Below, piece after piece: positions 8,392-16,251 of a stretch of 64,000 nt of DNA. Numbering within the stretch: position 1 is the stretch's first letter; each line of letters opens with the position of its first letter. Below the pieces are notes generated by a model that searched no databases, had not been told where the DNA came from, and was given only the letters and a program-made list of their open reading frames with translations. The position numbers and the translations under genes are program-made. The DNA is from Pelosinus fermentans JBW45 (GTDB taxonomy: Bacteria > Bacillota > Negativicutes > DSM-13327), in contig NZ_CP010978.1 in assembly GCF_000271665.2 (NCBI RefSeq), forward strand, positions 3,998,501 through 4,062,500. Reading direction: 5' to 3'.

Positions 8392-8397
8392 ATTATA
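8392..8397 (-). promoter_or_regulatory. -10 box of the toxin promoter
   Basis: A perfect TATAAT on the minus strand. A start about 6-7 bases downstream, near 8386, puts the 5' end of the message exactly at the arm CAGATTGTCTA that pairs with the 3' end. The -35 region (near TTTTCGAT) is weak. Confidence 0.55.
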
Positions 8398-8456
8398 GCA
8401 TATATTACCAGATCGAAAATAAGAAATTTTCATATCTGGCTTGTTCACTACACCGT

Positions 8457-8490
8457 GCCACCTTCATACTGAAGGTGGCTTTTATTATTT
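8457..8490 (+). terminator. Rho-independent terminator between toxin locus and leu genes
   Basis: GCCACCTTCA pairs with TGAAGGTGGC around TAC, followed by TTTTATTATTTTT on the plus strand. It would stop plus-strand read-through into the antisense of the LeuC-like gene. On the minus strand it may also serve the LeuC/LeuD operon, though the T-run is weaker there. Confidence 0.75.
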
Positions 8491-8497
8491 TTATGAA

Positions 8498-9751
8498 TTA
8501 TAAATACTTCCTTGGATCAACAATCTTACCTTCTAAAGCCGCTGCAGCAACGGTTGCAGGAGAGGCGAGAAATATTTCCGACTTCGGACTGCCCATTCTG
8601 CCTAAGAAATTACGATTGTTAGTGGCGATTACCCGCTCCCCATCTGATACAATCCCACCGCTCCTGCCACAGCATAAACCACAAGCTGGCGGATTCATAA
8701 TCGCCCCGGCTTCCACTAAGATTCCAATAATACCTGCCTTTGCAGCTTCTGCATAAATACTCCGGCTTGCAGGCGTAACAATTAATTTGGTAAAGGGAGC
8801 AATTTTTCGCCCTTTTAGAATCTTGGCAGCTACTTCTAAATCTTCAAACCTGCCATTGGTACAGGAACCGATGAACCCTTGATCAATTTTTGTCCCTAAC
8901 AGTGCTTCTACATCACTGATATTATCCACATTGGATGGACATGCAACCACAGGCTTAAAAGTGGAAGCATCATAGTTAAAGACTTTTTCGTAACTGGCAT
9001 CTGGATCACTCTTAAGATCTTGGAATTGACTGCCCTCGACGCCGCTAAAAGCAAAAGTCTTCTCATCAGGCTCAATAACCCCAACCTTAGCTCCCGCTTC
9101 TACCGCCATATTGGAAAGAGTCATTCTGGAAGATATACTCAATCCTTTGATCGTAGAACCACCAAATTCCAGTGCTTTATAAGTACCGCCATCAGCACCA
9201 ATATCACCAAGAATCCTAAGAATTATATCTTTGGAATAAACGCCCTTAGGCAGCTCGCCATTAATCGTAAACTTAAGAGTTGGCGGAACCTTAATCCACA
9301 ATTGTCCCGTGCCAAAAATCGCCGCCATCTCCGTATAGCCAATTCCTGTTGAGAAGGAGCCAATAGCACCATAGGTCGTAGTATGGGAATCCGTACCAAA
9401 GACGACTTGACCGGGAACTACATAGCGTAACTCAGGCATTAATTGATGACAGACTCCATCTGCACGATGAACCGCCTTTATGTGCTGCTCCGCGGCAAAG
9501 GCATCGGCTATTTTATGATGACGAAAATCTTCAATAAAACTGGTGGGGACTAAGTGATCATAGACAAATACAATTTTATCTGGATTCCAAACTTTTTCAA
9601 AACCCATCTCTCTAAATTTCTCAACAACAAAGGGAGCAAAGATATCATGAACCATAACCCTATCCACATTCACATTGAGCAATTCTCCGGGTGTAACAGA
9701 ACTTTTTTTCGTATTTCTCATGATTATTTTTTCAGTTAGCGTATAACCCAT
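8498..9751 (-). CDS. 3-isopropylmalate dehydratase-type large subunit (copy A)
   Basis: About 417 residues of the aconitase/LeuC family. These enzymes bind a [4Fe-4S] cluster and isomerise hydroxy-acids by dehydration and rehydration. Cluster ligands are visible in IGSCTNGR and in PACGLCCG; substrate-region motifs GTDSHTTTYGA and DHLVPT are intact. The start at 9751 follows GGAAAGGAAG; the frame to 9772 lacks a good site. It is the last gene of a four-gene operon (D, C, D, C). No leuA or leuB is nearby, so it may serve leucine synthesis, citramalate/citraconate conversion, or a catabolic relative such as dimethylmalate dehydratase. Confidence 0.85.
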   Translation of the reverse strand: MGYTLTEKIIMRNTKKSSVTPGELLNVNVDRVMVHDIFAPFVVEKFREMGFEKVWNPDKIVFVYDHLVPTSFIEDFRHHKIADAFAAEQHIKAVHRADGVCHQLMPELRYVVPGQVVFGTDSHTTTYGAIGSFSTGIGYTEMAAIFGTGQLWIKVPPTLKFTINGELPKGVYSKDIILRILGDIGADGGTYKALEFGGSTIKGLSISSRMTLSNMAVEAGAKVGVIEPDEKTFAFSGVEGSQFQDLKSDPDASYEKVFNYDASTFKPVVACPSNVDNISDVEALLGTKIDQGFIGSCTNGRFEDLEVAAKILKGRKIAPFTKLIVTPASRSIYAEAAKAGIIGILVEAGAIMNPPACGLCCGRSGGIVSDGERVIATNNRNFLGRMGSPKSEIFLASPATVAAAALEGKIVDPRKYL

Positions 9752-9774
9752 ACTGCACTTCCTTTCCAGCAAAA

Positions 9775-10269
9775 CTATTTGCCATTGCGCTTTCTCATAA
9801 AAGGAACTAATCCTCCCGCTTCTACCATCTGCAACAAATCCGTTGGAATGGATGCCACCTCAAAGGATTTTTCCCCTAGGAGAACTTGGCTGCTCTCTAA
9901 ATGAACAGAGACATGATCTCCTTCACTACAACAATCATAAAGCTCACTATTCTCAAGCAGCAATAAACCATTATTAAATGCATTGCGGTAAAAAATTCTG
10001 GCATAAGACTTGGCAATAATGCAGCTTATCTTCAAAGCCGCCAATATCTCAGGAGCCTGCTCCCGAGACGAGCCGCAGCCAAAATTTTTACCTGCTACAA
10101 TAATATCTCCTGGCTGGATCTGCGCTGCCAGCTCCGGTCTTAACGGGTTAAATGCATATTTTTTCATATCTTCTACGGTCTTTAAGGCAAGAAACTGCGT
10201 CGGAATAATAATATCCGTATCTATATCGTCCCCAAGTTTCCACACTCGTCCTTTGAAAGCTTCTTTCAT
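9775..10269 (-). CDS. 3-isopropylmalate dehydratase-type small subunit (copy A)
   Basis: A 164-residue swivel-domain subunit of the LeuD family. It opens MKEAFKGRVWKLGDDIDTDI, includes the IIPTQFL loop, and has the family signature KNFGCGSSREQAPE. With the adjacent large subunit it forms the heterodimeric hydro-lyase. Its ATG overlaps the stop of the upstream large-subunit gene by four bases, indicating translational coupling. Length matches the short archaeal/clostridial type of LeuD. Confidence 0.88.
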   Translation of the reverse strand: MKEAFKGRVWKLGDDIDTDIIIPTQFLALKTVEDMKKYAFNPLRPELAAQIQPGDIIVAGKNFGCGSSREQAPEILAALKISCIIAKSYARIFYRNAFNNGLLLLENSELYDCCSEGDHVSVHLESSQVLLGEKSFEVASIPTDLLQMVEAGGLVPFMRKRNGK

Positions 10270-11522
10270 ACCACAAACCCCCTAGGATCGGTTATTTTTC
10301 CTGTAAGGGCAGAAGCCGCTACCGTTGCCGCAGAAGCAAGATACACACTCGAGTTTGGATGACCTGCTCTACCCTTGAAGTTTCTTGTCCCAGTCGAGAT
10401 CAGGGTTTCCCCTTCACCAATTACGCCCTGGCAGCTTCCCCAGCAAACACTGCAATTGGGATTCAGCACCATGGCGCCGCTTTCTACAAAGATATCAATC
10501 AATCCCTCTGCTAACGCCTCTAAAAATACTGCCTTTGAAGCAGGTGAAATCAGCAGTTTTACATAAGGATCAATTTTCTTTCCCTGCAAAATTTGCGCTG
10601 CAGCGCGTAATTCCTCGATCCTGCCATTATTACAGGAACCGATAAAGCCCTGATCGATTTTCACTTCCCCAATCTGGGTTACACCGACTACATCATCAAC
10701 ACAATGAGGAATGGCAATCATCGGCTCCAATTCATCAAGGTTATATTGATATGTCTTTTCATACACTGCATCTTCATCGCTTGTAAATAGATTCATGTCA
10801 TGGCGTCCTCTGGCTTTAGCATAGTCAATCGCAATTTGATCCGGTTCAACAAGACCTGTTTTGGCCCCTGCTTCTACTGCCATATTACACAGCACAACCC
10901 GATCATCGACAGTAAATTTCTTCACTGCAGGACCGCCAAATTCCATAATTCTATAATTTGCTCCATTAGCCCCAATATCACCAATGATCTTCAAAATCAG
11001 ATCCCTGGCATATACTCCTGCTTTGAAACTGCCCTCAATTTCAAACTTTAAAGTTTCCGGAACCATCAGCCAAATTTCACCTGTATGCATGACGGAAGTA
11101 AAATCCGTACAGCCTACCCCTGTGCCAAAGGCACCTAGACCACCGTAAGAACAGGTATGAGAATCAGCAGCAATAACCAGCTGTCCTGGTACAACGAAAT
11201 CTTCTATCATAATTTGATGACAGACTCCTGTGCCTTCATAAAAGGGAATATCATGTTTTTGCGCAAATATTCGCATTTTTTTGTGTACCTGAGCCGTCTT
11301 TGCACTCTCTGAAGGCACATTATGGTCTACAATAAAAATCACTTTTTTAGGATCAAACACCTTTTCTGCTTTCAGCTGATTTTCAAATATATCAATATTC
11401 AAATGGGTTGTACCATCATTACTCATACATAAGTCAACTTTTGCTGTAATGATCTCTCCTGGTTTCACAAGATCCTTCCCGCTGGCTCTGGCCAAGATTT
11501 TCTCTCCCATTGTCATTCCCAT
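10266..11522 (-). CDS. 3-isopropylmalate dehydratase-type large subunit (copy B)
   Basis: A 418-residue LeuC/homoaconitase-family large subunit, clearly paralogous to the copy at 8498 but divergent. Conserved parts are DHNVPSES, AADSHTCSYGGLGAFGTG and GSCNNGR, where the usual GSCTNGR threonine is asparagine. The second cluster-ligand segment is NPNCSVCWGSCQG. These changes suggest a different substrate from copy A. The ATG at 11522 follows AAAGGGGGTAC. It is the second gene of the operon, after its own small subunit. Confidence 0.85.
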   Translation of the reverse strand: MGMTMGEKILARASGKDLVKPGEIITAKVDLCMSNDGTTHLNIDIFENQLKAEKVFDPKKVIFIVDHNVPSESAKTAQVHKKMRIFAQKHDIPFYEGTGVCHQIMIEDFVVPGQLVIAADSHTCSYGGLGAFGTGVGCTDFTSVMHTGEIWLMVPETLKFEIEGSFKAGVYARDLILKIIGDIGANGANYRIMEFGGPAVKKFTVDDRVVLCNMAVEAGAKTGLVEPDQIAIDYAKARGRHDMNLFTSDEDAVYEKTYQYNLDELEPMIAIPHCVDDVVGVTQIGEVKIDQGFIGSCNNGRIEELRAAAQILQGKKIDPYVKLLISPASKAVFLEALAEGLIDIFVESGAMVLNPNCSVCWGSCQGVIGEGETLISTGTRNFKGRAGHPNSSVYLASAATVAASALTGKITDPRGFVV

Positions 11523-11535
11523 TATTGTACCCCCT

Positions 11536-12027
11536 TTACTTTTTATTTAAGAAACCAATTAAACCGCCTGCTTCTAAAATATTCATTACATGTGCAGGAA
11601 GTTTTGTAGATGTAAAATTCCTATCCTTTGTAACATTCTTAATCGTACCTTTTAGAACATCAATTTCCAATGTATCTTTTTGTTCTACAGCATCATACAC
11701 CTCTTTGCAAATCACAACCGGCAACCCAATATTGATTGCATTTCTAAAGAAGATTCTGGCAAAGGATTTCGCTACTACTGCGCTGATGCCCAGAGCTTTT
11801 AATACTAAAGGAGCTTGCTCTCGGGACGAACCGGAACCAAAGTTTTCGCCCCCTACAATAATGTCACCTGGACACACGGTAGAAGCAAAGTTTTCATCTA
11901 AAGGCTCAAACGTATACTGCTTCATTTCCTCAACATTAGGCAGCAGCAAATACTGAGATGGAATGATTTGATCCGTATCTACATCATTCCCAAACTTCCA
12001 TACCTTCCCTTTGATCACGTTTATCAT
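11536..12027 (-). CDS. 3-isopropylmalate dehydratase-type small subunit (copy B)
   Basis: A 163-residue LeuD-family subunit with GKVWKFGNDVDTDQIIPSQYL-like opening and ENFGSGSSREQAPLV signature. First gene of the four-gene operon and likely partner of large subunit B, which follows 13 bases later. It faces the LysR gene across a 118-base AT-rich region. A GTG three codons in has a slightly better spaced AGAGAG site and is an alternative start. Confidence 0.87.
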   Translation of the reverse strand: MINVIKGKVWKFGNDVDTDQIIPSQYLLLPNVEEMKQYTFEPLDENFASTVCPGDIIVGGENFGSGSSREQAPLVLKALGISAVVAKSFARIFFRNAINIGLPVVICKEVYDAVEQKDTLEIDVLKGTIKNVTKDRNFTSTKLPAHVMNILEAGGLIGFLNKK

Positions 12028-12074
12028 CTCTCTTTACTATGGTTGCGTATTTATTTGAAACACGCTCTATCATT

Positions 12075-12093
12075 ATATTATAAAATTTAATAT
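12075..12093. promoter_or_regulatory. Candidate LysR operator
   Basis: ATATTATAAAATTTAATAT holds six-base arms ATATTA and TAATAT separated by seven bases and fits the LysR T-N11-A rule. It lies between the divergent LysR gene and the LeuC/LeuD operon, the usual place for such a site. In an AT-rich region this could be coincidence. Confidence 0.5.
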
Positions 12094-12145
12094 GATATAA
12101 TAATAATACATATTAATTATACTTACTATAACGAGGAGTTATATC

Positions 12146-13039
12146 ATGCGTGAAGATTTAGAGCTTTATAAAATTTTTCATACGGTAGCCTTCTACAAAA
12201 ATATTTCTCACGCGGCAGAATCCTTATATATAAGTCAGCCAGCCGTAAGTAAATCCATCAAAAAACTAGAAACTCTCTTAGATGTCAAATTATTTTCCCG
12301 AGGCTCCAAAGGAGTTATTCTTACTGCCGAAGGCAAAATCTTCTATGAATATATTCAAAAAGCACTTCATATCATTGCTGATGGAGAAAATGTATTAACC
12401 GAACTTAAGAACAAAAAGCAAGGTATGATTACCATTGGTGTCAGCACCGTATTATGCAAATACTTTCTTTTATCACATCTGAAGCCGTTTATGAAACAAT
12501 ATCCTGAAATAAAAATAAAGATCATTAATAACACAACCTTTGATACCCTTAAAAATATAGATCAAGGAATGATTGATTTCGGCATTGTCAGCCGCCCCTT
12601 TAACATCAGTCCTTATACCTTTGTTAAATTAGCAGATATCCAGGATATTTTTGTTGCGGAGAAAGAGTATTTAGACTCATTGCAGATCGTAGAACCTAAT
12701 GATATCTTTTCCAAAGGTATCTTTATGCTCCTAGAGTCAGACAATATAACAAGACAATATATAGATCAATTTTTATTGGAAAATAATATTTTTATCAAAC
12801 CAGAAGTCGAAATCAATACAATGGATTTCCTCATTGAATTTGCCAAAATCGGGCTGGGCATTACCGTTGCCATCCGAAACTTTGTTGAGAAAGATCTCAC
12901 AGAAGGAACCCTTATTGAAATCCCAGTATCACCGCCCATGCCCACAAGAACCGTCGGTATTATTTATGATAAGAAAAGAACCTTATCCATCGCTACAGAA
13001 ACCTTTTTGTCTTATCTACAGTCTCACGTGCTTAACTGA
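12146..13039 (+). CDS. LysR family transcriptional regulator
   Basis: A 297-residue LysR-type regulator. The helix-turn-helix (KNISHAAESLYISQPAVSKS) occupies residues 20-40, and the effector-binding domain runs from about residue 90 (GMITIGVSTVLCKYFLL) to the end. It is divergent from the two LeuC/LeuD pairs and very likely controls them in response to a pathway intermediate (inference from the shared 118-base promoter region). ACGAGGAG precedes the ATG. Confidence 0.9.
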   Translation: MREDLELYKIFHTVAFYKNISHAAESLYISQPAVSKSIKKLETLLDVKLFSRGSKGVILTAEGKIFYEYIQKALHIIADGENVLTELKNKKQGMITIGVSTVLCKYFLLSHLKPFMKQYPEIKIKIINNTTFDTLKNIDQGMIDFGIVSRPFNISPYTFVKLADIQDIFVAEKEYLDSLQIVEPNDIFSKGIFMLLESDNITRQYIDQFLLENNIFIKPEVEINTMDFLIEFAKIGLGITVAIRNFVEKDLTEGTLIEIPVSPPMPTRTVGIIYDKKRTLSIATETFLSYLQSHVLN

Positions 13040-13082
13040 TAAGAAAAACACTACGCGTCCTTTTAAACGTAGAAAGTAAACC

Positions 13083-13106
13083 GAACCGCAGAGGCGCAGA
13101 GAACAA
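13083..13106. repeat. Half copy of the dispersed repeat
   Basis: GAACCGCAGAGGCGCAGAG followed by AACAAAG. Only the left arm is present; the inverse arm is missing. It lies at the left boundary of the metallophore island, so the break may mark an insertion or deletion junction. Confidence 0.6.
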
Positions 13107-13148
13107 AGCTTCGAAAAACATTGCCCGCGAAAAACACCTCTAACTATT

Positions 13149-13167
13149 GAAAATAATAATTATTATT
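13149..13167. promoter_or_regulatory. Fur-box-like site upstream of AraC regulator
   Basis: GAAAATAATAATTATTATT matches 15 of 19 positions of the classic Fur consensus GATAATGATAATCATTATC by eye. It lies 147 bases upstream of the AraC gene that heads the ABC transporter genes. Similar sites occur at 44083, 44351 and 45866 in the same island. Confidence 0.55.
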
Positions 13168-13313
13168 GTTATGCTTAAACAAGCAGCACGACAAGCAAAG
13201 ACTTAGCTTGTGCCAACTCCTAATCTACAAGCAGAAACCTGAGTTGTTCTTACTTCAAATCAGAAAATATTAGAAACTTTTATAACGCGGACAAAACAGG
13301 GAGATGAGGTAAC

Positions 13314-14273
13314 ATGGCAATTACATTGGAAGACAGAGTATTTTACGGCAATAATATCACGATGTTAAAAAAAAATGAGGATTGTACCATATATAACATG
13401 CAAAATATCAACGGAGAGGGCACCATGACCTGCTACAAGGTGTTCCCCGGCATCGATCTGCTGTACAATGATTTTCACGTGCCGAGCTGCTTTTCAGATT
13501 TTCGTCCAAAAGTAGACATGCTGGGAATCGACCATTGCCGGGAAGGGCGCATTGAATGGGAATTCCAGGATGGCTCATATATGTACTTGGAAGAAGGAGA
13601 CCTACAGATCAATGCGAAAGATAACCATGCCCTTGGCTTCGGATTTCCACTCAGCCATTATCATGGTATTACTGTTGCAATATATATCGATGAAGCATTA
13701 AAAATGCTGCCTACTCTCTTTGACGGGTTTTCTGTTGATTTGCATGCCTTACGGGAAAAATTCTGTGCAGGCAAAAGACCATTTATCATGCGCGCCGAGG
13801 ACTCTATTCAGCATATTTTTTCTGAGCTCTATACTGTACCTGACAAGATTAGGAAAAATTATTTTAAGATTAAGGTGTTGGAGTTACTGTTGTTTTTAAG
13901 CGTGCTTGATGTCCCCATAAATAGCAAAGAACGGCCATATTTTCCCCAAAAGCAGGTTAAAACAGTAAAATCAATTATGAAATACATCAGTGGAAATATT
14001 GACAGGCACTTCACTCTGAACGAACTATCTGCTAAGTTTGATATACCACTCACCACGTTGAAGCTTTGTTTCAAAGGTGTCTATGGTACATCCGTCAATG
14101 CCTATATGCGTTCTTATCGTATGCATGCGGCAGCATTGATGCTGCGCCAAAGCAATGAAAATGTGGCAATTATCGCCGGAAAGGTGGGTTATGATAATTC
14201 CAGCAAATTCGCGGCAGCTTTCAAGACAGTGATGGGCATGTCTCCACTGGAACATCGAAAATCTTCTGTCTAA
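13314..14273 (+). CDS. AraC family regulator, YbtA/PchR-like
   Basis: A 319-residue regulator with a long N-terminal sensing domain and a C-terminal AraC DNA-binding domain (FTLNELSAKFDIPLTTLKLC, then VAIIAGKVGYDNSSKFAAAF, ending GMSPLEHRK). Regulators of this type bind the ferri-siderophore and activate its uptake and synthesis genes (family knowledge). The position before two YbtP/YbtQ-like ABC genes mirrors ybtA beside ybtP and ybtQ in yersiniabactin islands. GATGAGGTAAC precedes the ATG. A strong terminator separates it from the ABC pair, so the pair must have its own promoter or read-through. Confidence 0.85.
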   Translation: MAITLEDRVFYGNNITMLKKNEDCTIYNMQNINGEGTMTCYKVFPGIDLLYNDFHVPSCFSDFRPKVDMLGIDHCREGRIEWEFQDGSYMYLEEGDLQINAKDNHALGFGFPLSHYHGITVAIYIDEALKMLPTLFDGFSVDLHALREKFCAGKRPFIMRAEDSIQHIFSELYTVPDKIRKNYFKIKVLELLLFLSVLDVPINSKERPYFPQKQVKTVKSIMKYISGNIDRHFTLNELSAKFDIPLTTLKLCFKGVYGTSVNAYMRSYRMHAAALMLRQSNENVAIIAGKVGYDNSSKFAAAFKTVMGMSPLEHRKSSV

Positions 14274-14320
14274 ATGGAGCAAAAAGAGTTATTGCGGAGT
14301 AGATGGCGGCAATAAAAACA

Positions 14321-14370
14321 AATATAATACGGGTTGGTTAGTGATATCTAACCAACCCGTATTATATTTT
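14321..14370 (+). terminator. Terminator of the AraC gene
   Basis: A stem of about 20 base pairs (AATATAATACGGGTTGGTTA against its complement) with a short loop at 14342-14346, followed by TTTTTA. A second small hairpin, TTTATAAGAC with GTCTTATAAA, follows at once and could be a leader element of the ABC operon. Confidence 0.88.
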
Positions 14371-14451
14371 TATAAGACAAACGTCTTATAAAATATTCTC
14401 TATAGAGGAAACGGTCTTTAAAACCAAAAAATCTCGAAGAGGTGAGCTAAA

Positions 14452-16251
14452 ATGAAAGAAAAAAACTGGCTGGGAACCGTTTTGTCCTTTGCCACGGAGT
14501 GCAGGCTGAAGATGATCTTTTCGGTAATATGCGCCATTATCAGTGTCGCAGGCGGTATTGTGCCGTATATTGGCGTATATCAAATCATTGTTTTATTTTT
14601 TGACGGAAAACAGACAGTAAACGGCATCTTATTCTGGGCGGCAATATGTCTGGCCGGTTATATCGTAAAGTTCGTTTTTTATGCCATATCCACAATGTTA
14701 GCGCATTTTTCCGCATACAGCATCTTAGAGAATATGCGGCTGAAGATTGCCGACAGATTAATGAAAGCTCCGCTGGGCACCGTGCTGAACCAGACAGTGG
14801 GAAAGCTGAAAAATGTGATTGTAGACCGGGTGGAAACCATCGAGGTGCCGCTGGCCCATCTGATTCCAGAAGGGATTTCCAACCTACTTTTGCCCATCTG
14901 CGTATTTATTTATCTCATGATGATTAATTGGCGCATGGCACTTGCGGCAATCGTTACGGTGCCGGTAGCAATTGTGGCCTACGCAATTATGATGAAAACG
15001 TTTAACAAGCAGTATGCTGATTATATAGAATCCAACAACTATGTGAACAGCGTGATCGTCGAATATGTAGAGGGAATTGAAGTCATCAAGGCCTTTAACC
15101 AGTCTACCTCATCTTATGAAAAGTTCGAAAAATCCGTAGAGTCTTTTAAAGAGTATACACTCAATTGGTTTAAAAGCACCTGGAAGCTCATGAACTTTGG
15201 CGGATCAGTGCTGCCGTCAACCTTGGTGGGCACGATGCCGCTTGGCATGTATCTGTATCTTGATGGGTCCCTAAGTCCGGCAGAGCTTACAATGTGTCTG
15301 ATATTATCTTTAGGCATTGTAGCACCGTTAACCAGCTTCACGGTATTTGTTAATGATGCCAAAGCGATAGAATACGCAGTGAAAGATGCCGATGAATTTT
15401 TAAACCTGAAGGAGCTTGAAAACGCGCATGAGCCGGTAGAGCTTACTCAATATGATATTGAGCTTCATAATGTGTCCTTTTCCTATGACGCGGATAAAGC
15501 TTCCCATGCGGGTAATATAGAAAATAACGTGCTCCATGACATTAATCTAAAGCTCCCGCAGGGGACTTTTACGGCACTGGTCGGCCCTTCCGGAGGGGGA
15601 AAGTCAACCGTTGCGAGGCTGATTGCACGTTTTTGGGATGTCGGGAGCGGAACAATCAGCATAGGCGGTGTTACTATCAAAAAGCTGCCCCTGACACAAC
15701 TTGCCGACACGGTGAGCTTTGTCACTCAGGATAATTTCCTGTTTAACTGCTCGCTGCGGGAAAATATCCGCCTTGGTAATCCCCAGGCCTCCGATCAAGA
15801 AGTAATCGCAGCAGCGAAAGCAGCTTATTGCGATGGCTTTATCAATAATCTGGATAACGGGTATGATACCACTGCCGGCGAGGCCGGAGGAAAATTATCA
15901 GGAGGAGAAAAGCAACGCATTGCCATTGCCAGAGCCATCTTAAAAAATGCGCCGGTTGTTATCCTGGATGAGGCAACAGCGTTTACCGATCCGGAAAATG
16001 AAGATAAACTACAACAATCCATTGCCGCCCTTACCAAAGGAAAGACTTTACTGGTGATTGCCCACAGGCTCTCAACCATTAAAAAAGCAGACCAAATTGT
16101 CGTTCTGGAAAAAGGGTGTATTGCCCAGACAGGTTCGCATGAAGCGCTCCTTGAAGGCTGCAAACTTTATAAAGATATGTGGGAGGCTCATATCGGTGCA
16201 AAAAACTGGGCAGCTAACAATGAAAAAGAAGAGGTGAAGAGATATGCTTAG
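14452..16251 (+). CDS. ABC transporter ATP-binding/permease, YbtP-like
   Basis: A 599-residue half-transporter of exporter fold. Six membrane helices occupy about residues 15-320. The ATPase follows, with Walker A GPSGGGKST near residue 379, signature LSGGEKQR, Walker B VVILDEATAF and a switch His in VIAHRLS. Heterodimers of this subtype (YbtP/YbtQ, IrtA/IrtB) import iron-siderophores despite their exporter fold; others export. Adjacent regulators and the synthetase operon point to metallophore transport, direction undetermined. AAGAGGTGAGC precedes the ATG. The end overlaps the next gene by eight bases. Confidence 0.86.
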   Translation: MKEKNWLGTVLSFATECRLKMIFSVICAIISVAGGIVPYIGVYQIIVLFFDGKQTVNGILFWAAICLAGYIVKFVFYAISTMLAHFSAYSILENMRLKIADRLMKAPLGTVLNQTVGKLKNVIVDRVETIEVPLAHLIPEGISNLLLPICVFIYLMMINWRMALAAIVTVPVAIVAYAIMMKTFNKQYADYIESNNYVNSVIVEYVEGIEVIKAFNQSTSSYEKFEKSVESFKEYTLNWFKSTWKLMNFGGSVLPSTLVGTMPLGMYLYLDGSLSPAELTMCLILSLGIVAPLTSFTVFVNDAKAIEYAVKDADEFLNLKELENAHEPVELTQYDIELHNVSFSYDADKASHAGNIENNVLHDINLKLPQGTFTALVGPSGGGKSTVARLIARFWDVGSGTISIGGVTIKKLPLTQLADTVSFVTQDNFLFNCSLRENIRLGNPQASDQEVIAAAKAAYCDGFINNLDNGYDTTAGEAGGKLSGGEKQRIAIARAILKNAPVVILDEATAFTDPENEDKLQQSIAALTKGKTLLVIAHRLSTIKKADQIVVLEKGCIAQTGSHEALLEGCKLYKDMWEAHIGAKNWAANNEKEEVKRYA

